This document shows, piece after piece, positions 50,049 through 63,690 of a stretch of DNA of 64,000 nucleotides. The position numbers and the translations under genes are program-made. Source of the stretch: Pontederia crassipes (Eukaryota; Streptophyta; Magnoliopsida; Commelinales; Pontederiaceae); NCBI GenBank assembly GCA_030549335.1, contig CM060194.1:20152171-20216170 (forward strand). The letters are read 5' to 3'. A model generated the notes under the pieces. The model ran no database searches. It was given only the letters and a program-made list of their open reading frames with translations, and was not told where the DNA came from. The first letter of the stretch is position 1, and each line of letters opens with the position of its first letter.

Positions 50049-51104
50049 GAAAAAATTACATTAAATACCTTTTAACTTTATATATTCAAACGATGTTCTT
50101 TCTATCTCATATAGCCGATTTTCTAATTTTTCTTCGACGTAACGTCCACGTGATAATCTCTTCTCTCCTTTATGCAAATAGTCGTCTGACGTGACATGCT
50201 CTGACGTGACACATAAAATTATACAAATATCCTCAAACTTTAAGGTTTGCTCAACGATATCTTCTAACTTTATTTTGTAACACAAATGCTCTTCATTTTT
50301 TAACATGTTTCATCCGATGCCCTCTTTACTTGGGACGATTTTTCATCGACGTGACGTCCACGTGGCCATCTCATCTCTTCTCCACGTAAATAATTGTCTC
50401 ACGTGACATGCTCCAACATGGCACATAAAATTATATCAAATATTCTCAAACTTTAAAGTTTGTTCATCAAATGCACATAAAATTACACCAATTTAGGCAA
50501 AGACGATGAAAACGAAAGATGAATGATGTAGGAGGCGAATGACGAAGGAGTGCGAACGGCAAAGGAGGTTTCACGCGAATGACGACAAAGAAAAAAATAA
50601 TGAAATAATTTTATAGTGAGTGAGTCAACTTACGATAAGTAAGATGGTTTAATATGTGGTGCCACGTCGGACGAGTATTTGCATGGACGAGAGAGGAGAT
50701 GGCCACGTGAACGCCACATGGACGTCACGTCGATGAAAAATTGAAAAATCGACTGTCCCAGGTAAAGATGACATAAGATGAAATGTATTAAAAAAATGAA
50801 GGACATTTGTGTTACAAAATGAAGTTGGAGGATATCGTTGAACAAACCTTAAAGTTGGAGGGCATTGGTGTAATTTTATGTGCCACATCAGAGCATGCTA
50901 CGTCGGACGACTATTTGCATAGAGGAGGGAAGAGATGGTCACGTGGACGCCACATCGATGAAAAATCAGAAAACCGACTATCCCAAGTAAAGATGGCATC
51001 GGGTGAAACACGTTAAAAAGTGAAAGACATTTATATTATAAAGTGAAATTAGAGGATATCGCTGAGCAAATCTTAAAGTCGAAGAGTATTTGGTGTAATT
51101 TTTC
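50049..51104. mobile_element. Long foldback (inverted-repeat) element upstream of the pyrophosphatase start codon
   Basis: A left arm of about 430 bases (50049-50480) and a right arm of about 460 bases (50645-51104) are inverted copies of each other. The left end reads GAAAAAATTACATTAAATAC; the right end reverse-complemented reads GAAAAATTACACCAAATACT. Each arm is itself a tandem pair of about 215-240-base units carrying gacgtccacgtgg, actatttgcat/atgcaaatagt, cttaaagttgga/ctttaaggtt and caaatgc/ggacatttg words. The short loop (50481-50640) is unlike the arms. No coding region is present. Flanking DNA is T-rich, so a target duplication cannot be judged. The near end is only 126 bases upstream of the start codon at 49923, so the element lies in the promoter or 5' UTR. 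Confidence 0.8.
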
Positions 51105-52467
51105 TTTTTCTTTTCGTCCTTTTAAATTTGTTTTATTTATAATATTGTATCCGTTCTTCGATTTGATTTTAAAAAAAATCTAAAAATGTATGAAGAAAAT
51201 AAAAGAAAAATGAGTATACTGCATGATTAGTTATATGCTGCAATATGTTATATATAATAGGAGATCGATCGATCTATTAAAAAAATAATATCTTTTTGTT
51301 CCAAAATTTCAAAACTTCCTTTTTTTCCTTTTTAAGGGTTAATAAATTTTGACAATAGAGATTGATAAATAAGAGCAAGATCAATAGAAAAAAAAAAGTT
51401 GTTAATATAATGAAGTGAAAACGTCATTTTCTTAATTTAAGGGTAAGAGTAAAACAAGTCATAGTTACTCTTGTTTTCTAAAGGAAGATTGAGGTCCATG
51501 TGCTGCAAGCATAGAAATAAAATTTTTCTAAATAAATTAGTTGAATGAACAAAGCTAAGATTGCTTTTATATAAAAAAATTGTAACAGATAGGGGGAGAG
51601 AGAGTGTGTGTAATGAGCCCAATGAATGTATAGGCAAGGAGATATTCTGATCATACAAAATTCAAATTGTGATAGGAGTCTCAAGTAGAAACATGTGCTA
51701 TACAAGTAGATTTTGAAAAGCTTACAAAGTGCTCTCGGTATTCGATTAAATTGTAGCATAATGTTTCACTCGCAAATTGACGGTCAACTTGAAAGCATCA
51801 TCCAAATATTAGAGGATGTGCTGAGAGTATGATACTTGGGACAAAGATTTGTCTCTACAATAGTAGTTATAATTCTAACATAAACATAACTCCATTTTTT
51901 AAGTGCTATGTGGAAAGTTTGTCCTTCGTCCATGCGCAGTCGCTGGAGTGAAGTGGGTGGAAAAAAAATAGTGCTCATATAAGGGTTGTTTGGCATCTCA
52001 ACACTGTTTTATATAATACAATTGTTAAATTTTAACTAATAATTATTTTTTGAAATTGTAGTTGAGAAATTTTGGCTGAAAGAATGAACGAATTTTACTA
52101 TTTACAAGAATAAATATTGTTTTAAATCCAAAACTACCCCTCATGATTACTTGAGATTAAAATACTGTTTGACACATAAAAAAATAAAATATTTAGTAAC
52201 GTTTAGAAGTTTGAACACAAAACGATAAACTACTCCTACTAACTTATAGAATATAGAGATAGTGGTTATATATTTTATTCCTATTATATCCTCATATTTA
52301 TTAAGGGTAAAATGAGTATATTACATTATTATCTACATTGAATGGTAGATCGATCGACCTATTATATAAATGCGATTTTGATGAACAATAACATATACAA
52401 TAGGTCAATCGACCTATTATAAATTATGCAGTATATTCAGTGCCATCATTTATTAATCATCATATAC
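51105..52467. other. Intergenic, AT-rich; possible MITE fragments
   Basis: Short cgatcgacctatta words recur at about 51266 and twice between 52348 and 52420, the latter two in inverted orientation to each other, suggesting a small decayed foldback. At 51985 agggttgtttggcatctcaa resembles the start of common plant MITEs. No gene is seen. Confidence 0.4.
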
Positions 52468-55400
52468 AGTGGGATATGTTTAAACTTACTACTCGAATGC
52501 TACCAAATTGAGATACAACGAGTAAGCTTTCCCCCCAAAAGAAAAAAACTGTGTATTCATAGCAATTGGTGAAGCTGAGCGGTAGTCCTTTGAGTGACCC
52601 TCACCATTTTCTTTCCTGCCTCCCTCCCTCCGAAGATGGGGGATGGCGAGAGACACCCTTCGTTTCCACCGCTTTCCGTAGACCAATGCCCCTCAATCCT
52701 TCCACTTCCCCCTCCTAACTTGGCACCCCTTCCTCCTCATCACTGCCCCCCCCTCGTCGCTTGTGGGCTGATACAATTCAGGGTCCCCACCCTGCTGTGG
52801 TAGCCCTTACACCGAGGCAATTTTGCTGCAGGCGAGCATCATTGATGAGATCACTATTCCGACGGAGGAAACCTCTATGCACTCATAGGCTCTTCGGCTC
52901 TGCCGCCTCGGTCGCTATGTGGGTGATTTGGCAACCTTGCAACGCGAACTTCCATATCTCTGGCAAACCTCGACTGATCGGCTGTAGGTACTGACCAGAG
53001 GCCCATGGGAGTTCAGCGGCCACCTCCTGATAGCGTCACATGTTTCCTTCTTCTTCCACCCTCACGGCAACTATGCGACAGCTTGACCAACATGGATCCT
53101 ATTCTCGAATTTGCCTCTGGAGCTCCGTAACTGGATTGCTTCCTCCTTCGAGACCATTCTGAAGGTTGACGTTCGATGTATCACAGGAGCCAACTGGACA
53201 ACCCCATGTGTCTGCATTGAACTTGATCTCACCGTGCCCCTTAAGCAGGGTAGCTGGATCCGCCTCCCCAATGGTGATCGCTATCTCCAGTAGGTAACCT
53301 ACGAGGGGCTCTCGATCTTTTGCTTTTCCTACGGTATTGTTGGTCACAAGTTTGAGGTCTATTCCCCCCATGCTTCCCCTGTCCTACTGGCGGCGACACT
53401 CCGCCAGTGATGCTCTACGACCCCTAGTTGCGAGCTCCAAGAGGTCTTCCTCCAAGATTGACCAAAACTTGGACCGGTCGGACACCGTTGGAAGTGCGCG
53501 TTCCCGACATCTTCGACGAACTGTTGGATCTCAATTAGTCAGCTTCGGAAGGTGAGCCCATTCTCCAACGGCTCGCCAATGAGGATGGAGGTGCACTCAT
53601 GGAAGCTCACGCGGAGACGGAGGCACTCGTGGAGGCTCATGTGGAGATAGATGGCAATGCGTATGTTGCTAGGTCATCGATCTGAAGCGTGAAACAGATG
53701 TGTATGTATATGATCAACCTCGTGGGATCCAACGATCCTTTTGACACGATCACGCCATTGATTTGAGTCCTGGGCGGCTATGATTAGCGGAACTGGATCA
53801 ATGACCCGCGAGGCTCATCAACAAGCAGGTTTCTTTTTGTCACTTCGGAAGAATCACCTGTGCTGTTTGGGCACATGGCCACAGTCAACGGTCTGAAGGA
53901 ACATCTGCTAATGGCCACAGTACATCATCCCCTCAAGCAACACTCACCTCTTCTCTTCTCTCACTTCACCATCAATCTCTCATCTCATTGGAACCGATTC
54001 ACTCCTCTCTTCGCCTCTCCACCAGAGATCCCCCTTCCCCTCTCTACCTCCCAACTAGAGATCCGACGATCCTCACCATCATCTTGAGATCCGTCGAACC
54101 TTTCCCCCCTCCCTGGCATTGCTTACCCTTCCACTGCTAGCTAAATCGCCTCCTCCTCTCTCTAGTCCGGCCCTAATCCCCGTACTCCAGCACAAAGTGG
54201 CCACTCAACACTCGTTGAGCAGGTCAAGGACAGCTTCCTGCTTGCCTCACAAATACTAGTGAAACTGAGGAGGACCTTTCAGATAGGGATCTCCTCCCGA
54301 CTACTCGTGCGGAACAAAAGAAGTCTCGGGTGCAGCATCCCCAAGCTTCTCTCCCCTCTGTCCAACCCTACGTTGTGTTCCACTACATCGAAATGGGGCA
54401 AGTCAGTTGTTGTTTCCTCTTCTCGGTGCTCACCTCCTCCTTTGTTTATGCAAGTTGGCGAGAGTGTCGTGGAACCCCCCTCTACCCACCAACTCTAATG
54501 TGAATATTAGCTTGGAATTTCCGCGGCGCGTTCTGAGCAAAAACTAGAGATAAATTATCATATCTTGTTAGATCTTATGGTCCAAAATTATAATTTTAGT
54601 AGAGTCACACACAAACTCTGTAAAAGCTAAACAAGTAATATCTTGGCTCAGATTCGACTGGGAGGGCACCTTTTGCGAGGCGAATGACAGGTGGCATCAT
54701 CTTGGCCTAGAAGAGCCGGGCTGCTCAGGTTACCTCGTTTCATTACTCCTCGCAAGTTTTGCACATTGCTGTTACCTTATATGGTTTTAGTTTTCTACTC
54801 TCATGCATCTACGCTAGTCATATTCCTTCTATGCGAAACATGCTCTGGAATGATCTTTGTTGCTTAAACACCTATTATTTTCCTTGGGCGTTATTTGGGG
54901 ACTTTAATTGTCTACTAAACTCATCTGACAAACTAGGTGCGTCCCAATTTAGATACACCCGTTTGGTCCAAACCTTTAGAAATATGATTAACGCCCATGT
55001 TCTTTTAGATGTCAATCTCACTAGACTACAATACACCTGGTTTAATAATTGTTTAGGACTAGCCCGCATCCACTGTAGATTAGATCATCTTCTCCTTAAC
55101 CATTATTGGCTTGAATCCTATGCTAATTTATTCCTCAAAGTTTTGCTTCGATGTGTATTGACCATGCCCCAATGATCTTTAGTATAGGCCAAAGCCTCCC
55201 CCGATCTCATTCGTTCAAATATGAACACTTCTAGTTTTCCCATTCTCTTGTGAGTCGACATTGGGGCACCCTTGCTCTCAATGCCAACATATCTGATGCG
55301 CTTCACCTTATCAAAAGAAACACTCTCTGTTGGAATAAAATATCCTTGGCCACCTTGAGGACCGAGCAGAGGAAATCCTTGCCCGAATCTCAGCTTTAGA

Positions 55401-58400
55401 AGAATTGGATGTTAGACGAGGTCTCATTGAAACTAAGCTTGGCACTCTCCGGAGTGCCTGTCACCAACATGCTGCTTTCCTCCGTCAAATTACCTTAAAA
55501 TGGGAGAGTAAAACACGTAAGAATTAGCTTAAGCATGGAGACAAGAACATCTGTTTCTTCCACCTCCAAGCCTTGATGAGACATAGACATAATAGAATCA
55601 AGGAATTGGAAGATAATGAAGAACATATTGTTAGTGATGATACGGGTATTCGTAACATTTTTGTGAATCACTATCGAAATCTCTGACAGTCTTTGCCTCA
55701 CGTGATATTCCTTCTGATTACTGACCAACTCTTCCCGTCTTAGACCCCTCTTGGTCAACCTCCCTTACCCTTCAGTTTCCTTGATAGAAATATGATCGGC
55801 CTTATGGTCCATGCCTTCGGGTAAGGCACTAGGGCCAGATGGTTTTACTGTCCAATTTTATCATGAATATTGAGATATCGTAGATCCAAGGATCACAAGA
55901 GACATCACCTTCTTTTTCTCGCATAATATACTCCCTCCAGGTCTTGCACATCCCTCATATTTATCCCTAAATTCAATAACCCCCTGTGTGTACAGGATTT
56001 CCGACCAATTTCCATTTGCAACGTTCTTTTATCACTCCTCTCAAAGATCATCTCCGATCGTCTTCGCCCCACCCTCGATATACTTATTGATCATGCCCAG
56101 TCAGCTTTTGTCCCGAGCAGAAGTATCAAAGATAACATCTTTATAACTTAAGAGCTTGCCCACTCGCTTAACCCTAGGGGAACTAAATACATGCTCATCA
56201 AGGCAGATATGGAAAAAGCCTTTGACAGAGTAGACTGGGACTTTGTTACAACCATTATAAATCGTATGAACTATCTGCCTTGGGACTTTGTTACAACCAT
56301 TCTACTTTCATCAATTGGATCAACACTTGTATAAGATCCTGAAATTTAGCAGTGTTATAAACGGATGTGCTTCCCCTCTCTTCAAAGACCATCGAGGTAT
56401 TCAGCAAGGGGACCCCATCCCTGTACATCTTCATTTTAATCTCACAGGTCCTATCCTCACTGATGGCCCTGCATGTGGAAATCTTTCCCCCTTCTGCATT
56501 GGACTGACCCATCTATTATACATAGATGACTTGCTCATATGCCTAAAAGCCACAAAGCAAAACTATTATTATCTCCGTCAAACTCTTGATATCTATCACC
56601 TTTTGACTGACCATCATGCAAACCTTAATAAGTCAGAGTTCTACTTACCTGTCAGTCCTCAAGGTAGAAATATGCTTAAATTTATGCTCAGCTTCAGATA
56701 GAGAACCTTCCCCTTCCAATAACTCAGTACCCCAATCTCCCTTAAGAACATTCCTATCAATCATCAATGCTTCATTGTCGACAAGATCACTTATAGTCTT
56801 GGGTTGGCGTAGGTTCGTACTAAACTAGGCCGACATAACAATGCTTATTAAATCCATTCTTTCGTCCATGCCGCTCTATGTTCTAGGGGCCTCTCGACTC
56901 GCGGCCAGTACAATTGAATCGTTAGAAAAGACTTCACGGTCATTCCTTTGGGACCATGGGGATGACCGTCGTGGATCTCACCTAATCTCCTGAGTCACCG
57001 CTCAGCTACCTCGAGCAGCAGGAGGATTGGGCATTCGTAACCTCAAAAACGTGCATGACTCGCTTTTAGCCAAGCGCATACATAGCCTCTTGAACCAAGA
57101 AGCTTCGTCTTGAGTATCCTTACTAAAAAAATATGGACCTTTTAACCTTTGGCACCCATGGACTAAACCTACAAGTGCCTCATCCTCAAAGCCTCCTGCA
57201 CCCTTGGAGCTGATTTCTGGAAACAGATTGGAAATGATAGGAACGTCCATCCTCTTAGATCCTTGGGTCTCCGACACACACACCATATGGAAATCGACCT
57301 GTAAACATGCAAGTACCTCTTGATCATCTCATAGTTAGTTTTCTCATCACCAATGGTGCTTGGAACACGACGCTTTTACACATTTTGTTTGGATCGGATC
57401 TTTGCTATTGAATTAATCATATTTATAGCTCTTCTACTACCTATGATGATGCATGGGTACGGTTGATGGATACCCATGGATTGGAAAATGCCAAATTAGC
57501 TTATAACTTCGTGTGCCGCCGCTTATGCCATCATGCTCTCTAGAGGGCCGCCGTGGACCGTATTCCGGTTCTTCCCAAAATATACATTTTTCTTTGGAAA
57601 CTTTTTCATTCTAGACTTCCCACATTAGACACTATTCTTCTTTTTTATAACACAATTAATCCTACATGCTCCCTTTGTGGCATGGCCCCCGAAACCAATG
57701 CACATCTTTTTTTCTAGTGCCCAACTGCGCACCAACTTTTGAACCTTTCTCAGTCAAAATTAAACCTTACTTTTTGCCTAATCTCTACCTGGTATCTTGG
57801 CTCCTAGGTTCAGGTGGAAGACGTTATGGATCAGGAATCAAAAAGACATTTTTATCCTTTTTGACCTTTGCCTTTAGGAGATTTGGAATCTATGAAATGT
57901 TGTTCATTCCAGGTCCTAGCGCGCAACCGTTAGCATGGTTTGGGAAAGAGTCTTGGTAGGGTATCACGAGTATGCTCACGCACCAGAGGCACACCACCCC
58001 CATGATCCCCTTGGGATGACAAGGGGTCCGGCGCGAGCCCTCATCCCAACCCTGGGTTAAATTAAACTCAGATGGCTCTTTCTTAGGAGAGGTTGGGATG
58101 GGTGGTACAAGCTATCTTCTTCGCTCACACGAGGATTCTTTTGTTTTTGCAAGAACATCTTGCTGAGTCGAAGCAATGGTCTTACTATGCATTCTCACTA
58201 CCTATGTTGATCGAGGCATCACACATGTTCACATCCTTGCGGACTCAAGAATGCTCATCAAAATTGTCAAAAAGGAGACTAGATGCCCATGACAGATTAA
58301 ATGAATCATTTTGGACATTTGGACGGCTATATATCGTCTCCGGCCTGTTACACTTTCTCACTGCCTCAACTATCTAATACTACGGCAGATTTTCTTGCAC

Positions 58401-58521
58401 ATTTTGGTCGCCTGAATGGCGACAATTTTTGGGCGGAAGACCCATCTTCGCGGCTCATCCATTTTTGTATGAGAACTATTCTCGAACAGTTAGCTAATTA
58501 ATGAATTACCTTTTAAAAAAA
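52468..58521 (+). mobile_element. L1-type LINE, about 6.05 kb, near full length but decayed
   Basis: Domains appear in the order expected of a plant L1. ORF1 region: an N-terminal part from about 52637 and a gag-like block at 53110-53350 (ASSFETILKVDVRCITG..CVCIELDLTVPLKQG, then YEGLSIFCFSYGIVGHKFE, matching the CCHC-type knuckle region with the first Cys positions altered). ORF2 region: endonuclease at about 54500-55170 (ALFGDFNCLLNSSDKLG and YTWFNN..GLARIHCRLDHLL), reverse transcriptase at about 55800-56700 (HAQSAFVPSRSIKDNIF, IKADMEKAFDRVDWDF, FKDHRGIQQGDP, YIDDLL, which is the catalytic YxDD), zinc domain zf-RVT at about 57560-57720 (LPKIYIFLWKLFHSRLPTLD) and an RNase H-like tail to 58501. 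It ends in a short oligo-A (58514-58521). Perfect 10-base direct repeats CATCATATAC flank it (52458-52467 and 58522-58531). Numerous stops and frame shifts, including stops in the endonuclease and RT, make it inactive. Confidence 0.85.
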
Positions 58522-60200
58522 CATCATATACTATTTTTATTTTAATATATCACATCTTTACTCAAATAAGATTTTTATTTTGAAATAATCAATATTTTAT
58601 ATTAAAATAATATTTTTTAAAAATATTATTATTTAGAATAAAACTATTATAAATTAATTATTATGAACGTGATGTGTGTAAAAATGAGTCATAAATTATA
58701 TCTTATGTCTATTTTTGTCATTTTATACAATACACTAATTTAACTGCTATGTTTATCAAAGCTATCCGCTATACGCTAATAGCTAACTGCTATACTCTAA
58801 TCAATCACTATCCTTTAGTCAAAACGTTATTATCTAATCAAACCACTATTATGTAATCAAACAGCTAACTATGCCAAACATGACCTAAGTGTAACATTTG
58901 ACAAAATATGGACTAAAATCTTATTCTTAAGTTATTCTAATGCCAAACAGCCCCATAATAGTTCAAGGAAACACTTTAGGCCTCATTTGATTGCGGGTTA
59001 GGTGTTGAATTAAGTAGACATTCATTGGAATAGAACCAAACAAGAAGTAGATTAGGATTAAGAGGAGACAATGCGTGCACATTCCACGATGAATGTTTAA
59101 TATGGTCGGGCTATTGTTTTTTCTGTTTTGTATTCTTCAACTTTGATGGAATATAGATAATTGGCCAAGGGTGTAGATAATCCACTCGTCCTTGTGGGTT
59201 AGAAAACCTTGCTCCTGGATTTAATCTTTGGCATCCAAATGGCACCTAACATTAGAATAAAGCTTTATTTTCATATATTCATCCAAATAGCAATGTTATT
59301 ATAAGATAATCCCAACTAATAATGAGGGGTACAATTGGAATTAAAATAAAATTTAATCTATGCAAACATTAAATTGAAGAGTAAGATAATTCTTGCTTTC
59401 AGGAAGAATAATTCTACTTCATGCTTTCATTTTTAAAAAAATAATAATTCTTGAGATTAAAGTGATGTCATTCCATTCAAATAGTAATGCATCCAACCAA
59501 CCCCTAAGAATATACGAATGAGGTTGAACTCTTTAAGAAAAAAAATGAAAGTCACTTGGACTCGTCAAAAGGATTATATTTATAAGGGTCGACATGAACA
59601 GATATTTAACAAAAGTAAACGAGTATTATTAAAAGGTGTCTCCAACTGAAAGGTAATAAGATTCACTAAGAAAAAAATTCAACCCAAGATATGTATGGTC
59701 ATTCTAAGTACTGAAATTGGTTGGAAAATGAGGATGCAGATTCACACAACCCATTCTATAAATGTGTGCATGATAGTTTCCAATGTAGATGCTCCGAAAA
59801 TATAAACACAATAACCCAATGAGATTCAAATTGATGAGTTTAACCTCAAGTAAAATTTAACATACAAATAATACTCAACCAAAATATTTGATATCAAACT
59901 CAATAGTAAAAGAACAAGAATATTTTATTAGTTAAAGTGGCATGTAAGTATCATTAGAGTAATAAAGAATCATGAGAATTGGAATATGAAATGAGACAAT
60001 AATTGTCGAACTTATTCGATAAGTTTGCGTATTGAGCAAAATTTAGTAATACATATTCTTAATAGGGTAACAATAGAACAACCTAAAATTCAATCGGATA
60101 AGATAAATATTTTGACTTGGACACCAAGTTAAGAAAATAAGGTGGAATAGAAATCTAATTAGTAAAGAAATTAGTTAGGACTCAATTTAATAGATGGAAG
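58522..60200. other. AT-rich intergenic, nothing recognised
   Basis: Short inverted words (aatgccaaacagccccat near 58941 against catctcaacactg-type words elsewhere) and a repeated gctaactgctat / ctatgccaaac theme at 58750-58890 hint at MITE debris. From about 59500 the sequence leads into the gypsy fragment; I could not find a reverse transcriptase in it. Confidence 0.4.
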
Positions 60201-61767
60201 ATGTTTGAGAAAGTCATCCAATGGGGGCCGAAATTCAGCAATCACAGAGGCATATTGATGGTACATCATGGGATCCAGCTAGACTTAGTGAACAGGATCA
60301 TCAAACCACAGGAGGAGGATACAGAATATCAGTACATGGTCAGTTTGTGTAGAAAGGAGCAAACATGCATGTCACTTTTTAAGGATGGCGAAATCAAGTA
60401 TCGTGATCGTTTATGGGTTCCAAATAATGAAGCATTGCGAAGAGAAGTCTTAAATGAAGGTCATAAGTCAGAGTTTGCGATTCATCCCGACAGTACAAAA
60501 ATGTATAAAGATTTACAAAGAACCTTTTGGTGGAATAACATGAAGTGTGAGATAGCCGAGTATGTCGCTAAATGCTTGGTATGCCAACAAATAAAGGTGG
60601 AGCATCAAAGACCGTATGGACTATTTCAAGACTTAGGCATCCCAGAGTGGAAATGGGAGAGTATCACGATGAATTTTGTTATATGTCTACCCCGCACTAA
60701 GAAGGGTCATGACTCCATTTGGGTGATTGTTGATAGATTAATGAAAATAGCTCACTTCCTGCCAATGAAAGAAAAACAGTCGATTGAGAGTTTGATGGAC
60801 TTGTATCTTAAGGAGGTTATCCGATTACATGGAATTCCAGTTTCCATAGTATCGGATAGAGACTCTCGTTTCACGTCTCGATTCTGGAGGAGCATCCGAA
60901 AGGCATTCATTACTAGGCTGAATTACAGTACTGCTTTTAATTCGCATAGTGATGGACAGTCGGAAAGCACAATTCAAACCCTTGAGAGAGCTTGTGCGTT
61001 GGATTGGCATGACAATTGGGATGATCATCTGTCATTGTTAGAATTTGCTTATAATAATAGCTATCATTCCAGCATACGCATGACTTCTTTTGCAGATCTA
61101 TATGGTCGTCCTTGTCATTCGCCTGCCTGTTGGAGCGAGGTTGGCGAAAAAAAAAGCTATGACAGAGGAACAAATAAAGAAGGCACAAGAATATGCAGAG
61201 AAAGTGGGCTTAATTAAAGAAAAAAATGAAACCAGATCATAGTCGGCAAAAGACTTATGCAAACAAAGGTAGAAGAGAGCAAATTTCTAAAGTGGGTGAT
61301 ATGATTATGTTAAAGACATCACCGACCAAAGGAGTAATGCTCTTAAGCAAAAAGGAAAAGTTAAGCCCTCGATATGTGGGTCCATTTGAGATTTTGAATT
61401 TGATAGGTGAAACAGCTTGCATATTAGCACTGCCACCATCTTACGGACGTGTGCATAATGTCTTCCATGTTTCGATGCTTCGAAAGTATTTGCACGACGA
61501 TGCAAACATAATCCGGATTGAGGAACCTAATTTGAAGGAGGATTTATCATATGAGGAGGCACCAATCAAAATTTTGGAGCACGCAAAGAAGAGCATAAAG
61601 AATAGAGAGGTGCCGATGGTGAAGGTGGTGTGGCGTGGAGCTATCATCAAGGAGATGAAGCTACTTGGGAACTCGAGGAAGAAATGTGTAAAGAGTTTTC
61701 GAGTTTATTTGGTAAGACTCTACTTTTCATAAATTCGAGGACGAATTTATTTTTAAGAAGATTATTA
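60201..61767 (+). mobile_element. 3' coding part of a Ty3/gypsy chromovirus (integrase and chromodomain region), Tekay/Del-like
   Basis: A 338-codon frame at 60201-61217 carries the integrase region of a plant Ty3/gypsy polyprotein: the zinc-binding N-terminus (GHKSEFAIHP, then CLVCQQIKVEHQRPYGL), the catalytic-core neighbourhood (RTKKGHDSIWVIVDRLMKIA, HGIPVSIVSDRDSRF) and FAYNNSYHSSI. A second frame at 61226-61732 has the C-terminal integrase part (LSPRYVGPFEILNLIGETAC, VFHVSMLRKYL) and a chromodomain-like tail. The set and its order fit the chromoviruses of the Tekay/Del group, which insert by chromodomain targeting. No gag, protease or reverse transcriptase is attached upstream, so the element is broken and truncated. 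Its 3' LTR appears to start at 61768. Confidence 0.85.
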
Positions 61768-63690
61768 TGTGATCACGCACAAAAAAAAGAGAATGAGTCA
61801 CGAGGGAGGAGACAAGCTCCCTCATGCCTATTTTGTTGCCACTAAGCTCCACACAAGATAAAATTCCTCAATTGACAGCCTCCTCTCTTTTCACTGCCGC
61901 ATTTTTCCATGACAATAGGAGATCAAGAAGAAATAAGTAGACGAAGGAGGAGAGACAAAGAAGAAGAGGAAGAACGAAGAACATGAGGAAGAAACTATTG
62001 TCAAAACTTTGATGGTATGTAACGGGCATCCGTTATCCTTTCCTCACTCGAACGATGAAGTTCGAATTGGATTTTTAAAGGCCATTATTTAATCTACAGA
62101 TTTATATGTCGTGAGTCATTCTCTAATCCTTGCCTATTAATCGATGAATCTGTTATTGCATCTTCGACACCTTGGATTAATATAGTAATGATTGATTTAT
62201 ATTTATGAAATCCCGACCTTATTGGGATCATCCGTGTGCATATATAGACAGTAAATATACTATTTCATGTTGATTACGTTCAGTCAGGATATGGATAAAA
62301 AGAAAATGATTAGTATGAATGCTAAAAGACAAGACTCATATGTTATATACATGCATGCTTACACATGCACTTATGTGGCCGTCCGAGAGTCCTTGATAGT
62401 TTTAATAGGCACTGTTCACACATGCAAATGCTTCTGATGGTTCCTGTCATGGCATGTTAATGACTAATGTGTTATATGTGTAGGAAAATGTATAGAGCTC
62501 CCAGTATAGCTAAGGCGTATTAGTGGTTCTAATCTAATAATGCATAAATGAATTAATTAGATTGAAGAATGAATTAAGAGATTGTATAACTCCTCAATTT
62601 ATTTGTAAAAGTTCTTATTATACTGTAGAATTATGCATGTTCTACATGATTACTCCATAACTAAATAAATATGTATTGATGTGATGGCACAATTATATGT
62701 TTATTACTTTGAGGTCATCATGGTCTGATCAGACTTATCAAAGGTCATCACTATGTCATTGAACTAAGTGCATAATATCATACAAGTCACATGCATATAT
62801 TAATGTGAATTATTATTATTCCTATCCTAGTGTGTTACATGTGATTAGGACTATATCCATGAACTCACCTATTTATCTTCTAAATTGTCGGGTATGCCTG
62901 CATACAATTAGTGTTATTTAAAGTAAGCTAAGTACCAAGTTACATAATTTATTATGTTAGTATTCATGATTAGATTAATATTCCCTTTCGTTAAGCGGTT
63001 GTCCTCTTTATTATGCAATGGTATACCCGGTGGATTGTTTTTTTATTTCTGAGGCTTCCAAAGGTAGTATGAGGTGAATTAATTATGCTTGTGCCGATAT
63101 TTGTTCTTCAGTTATTTATGATTAATTTAATTATGAATATGTTCTCTAATGTATCACTTCTTAATAATTGTGATGCATGCTTCGGTTTGGTTATTACTTG
63201 ATGCTTCAAATGATCATACGAAACAAAGTAATTATGAAATGCAAAAGATAGAAATGCTAGTATAATAAAAAGATAAAAGAAAAAAGAGTCATCATGCTCA
63301 TGGATTGATATGGGAGAATAAAGTTAAAAGTAGGGGTGGGTAGTGTAGCTGAAGGCAAAATAGTAAAACTACAGTCCGATGAAGGCAACACACCATGACC
63401 ACTACTCCTGTTGTACAAGAATCTCCATCCTGTGCAACGGATTAGAATCCTTGTGAGTGGGATTTTTGCTCCATGATGGGAGCTCGTCATGGTGTGTACA
63501 ACCATTGACGAGATGATGCATAAAGTGACATGATGTACCATAAAAGAAAGAAGAGCTCTTCAAGATAATAAGATTAAAGAAAGAAGTTAAATGTATAACT
63601 TCTAAGACACAAGTTAAAGAAAGAATGATGAAAGTTAAAGAAAGCAAAGATGAAAGAAAAAGAAATGAAGGTGATGTATGATACATGATC
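61768..63690 (+). mobile_element. Probable start of the 3' LTR of the gypsy element; remainder unassigned
   Basis: After the last coding block, a cgaggacgaattt..aagaagattatta tract, the usual pre-LTR sequence of Tekay-like elements, is followed at 61768 by TGTGATCACGC, a plausible LTR start. The LTR would continue to the right, but its end could not be found, and no second copy is in the window for comparison. The rest of the stretch is AT-rich without genes. Purine-rich ttaaagaaag words repeat at 63570-63670. Confidence 0.45.
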
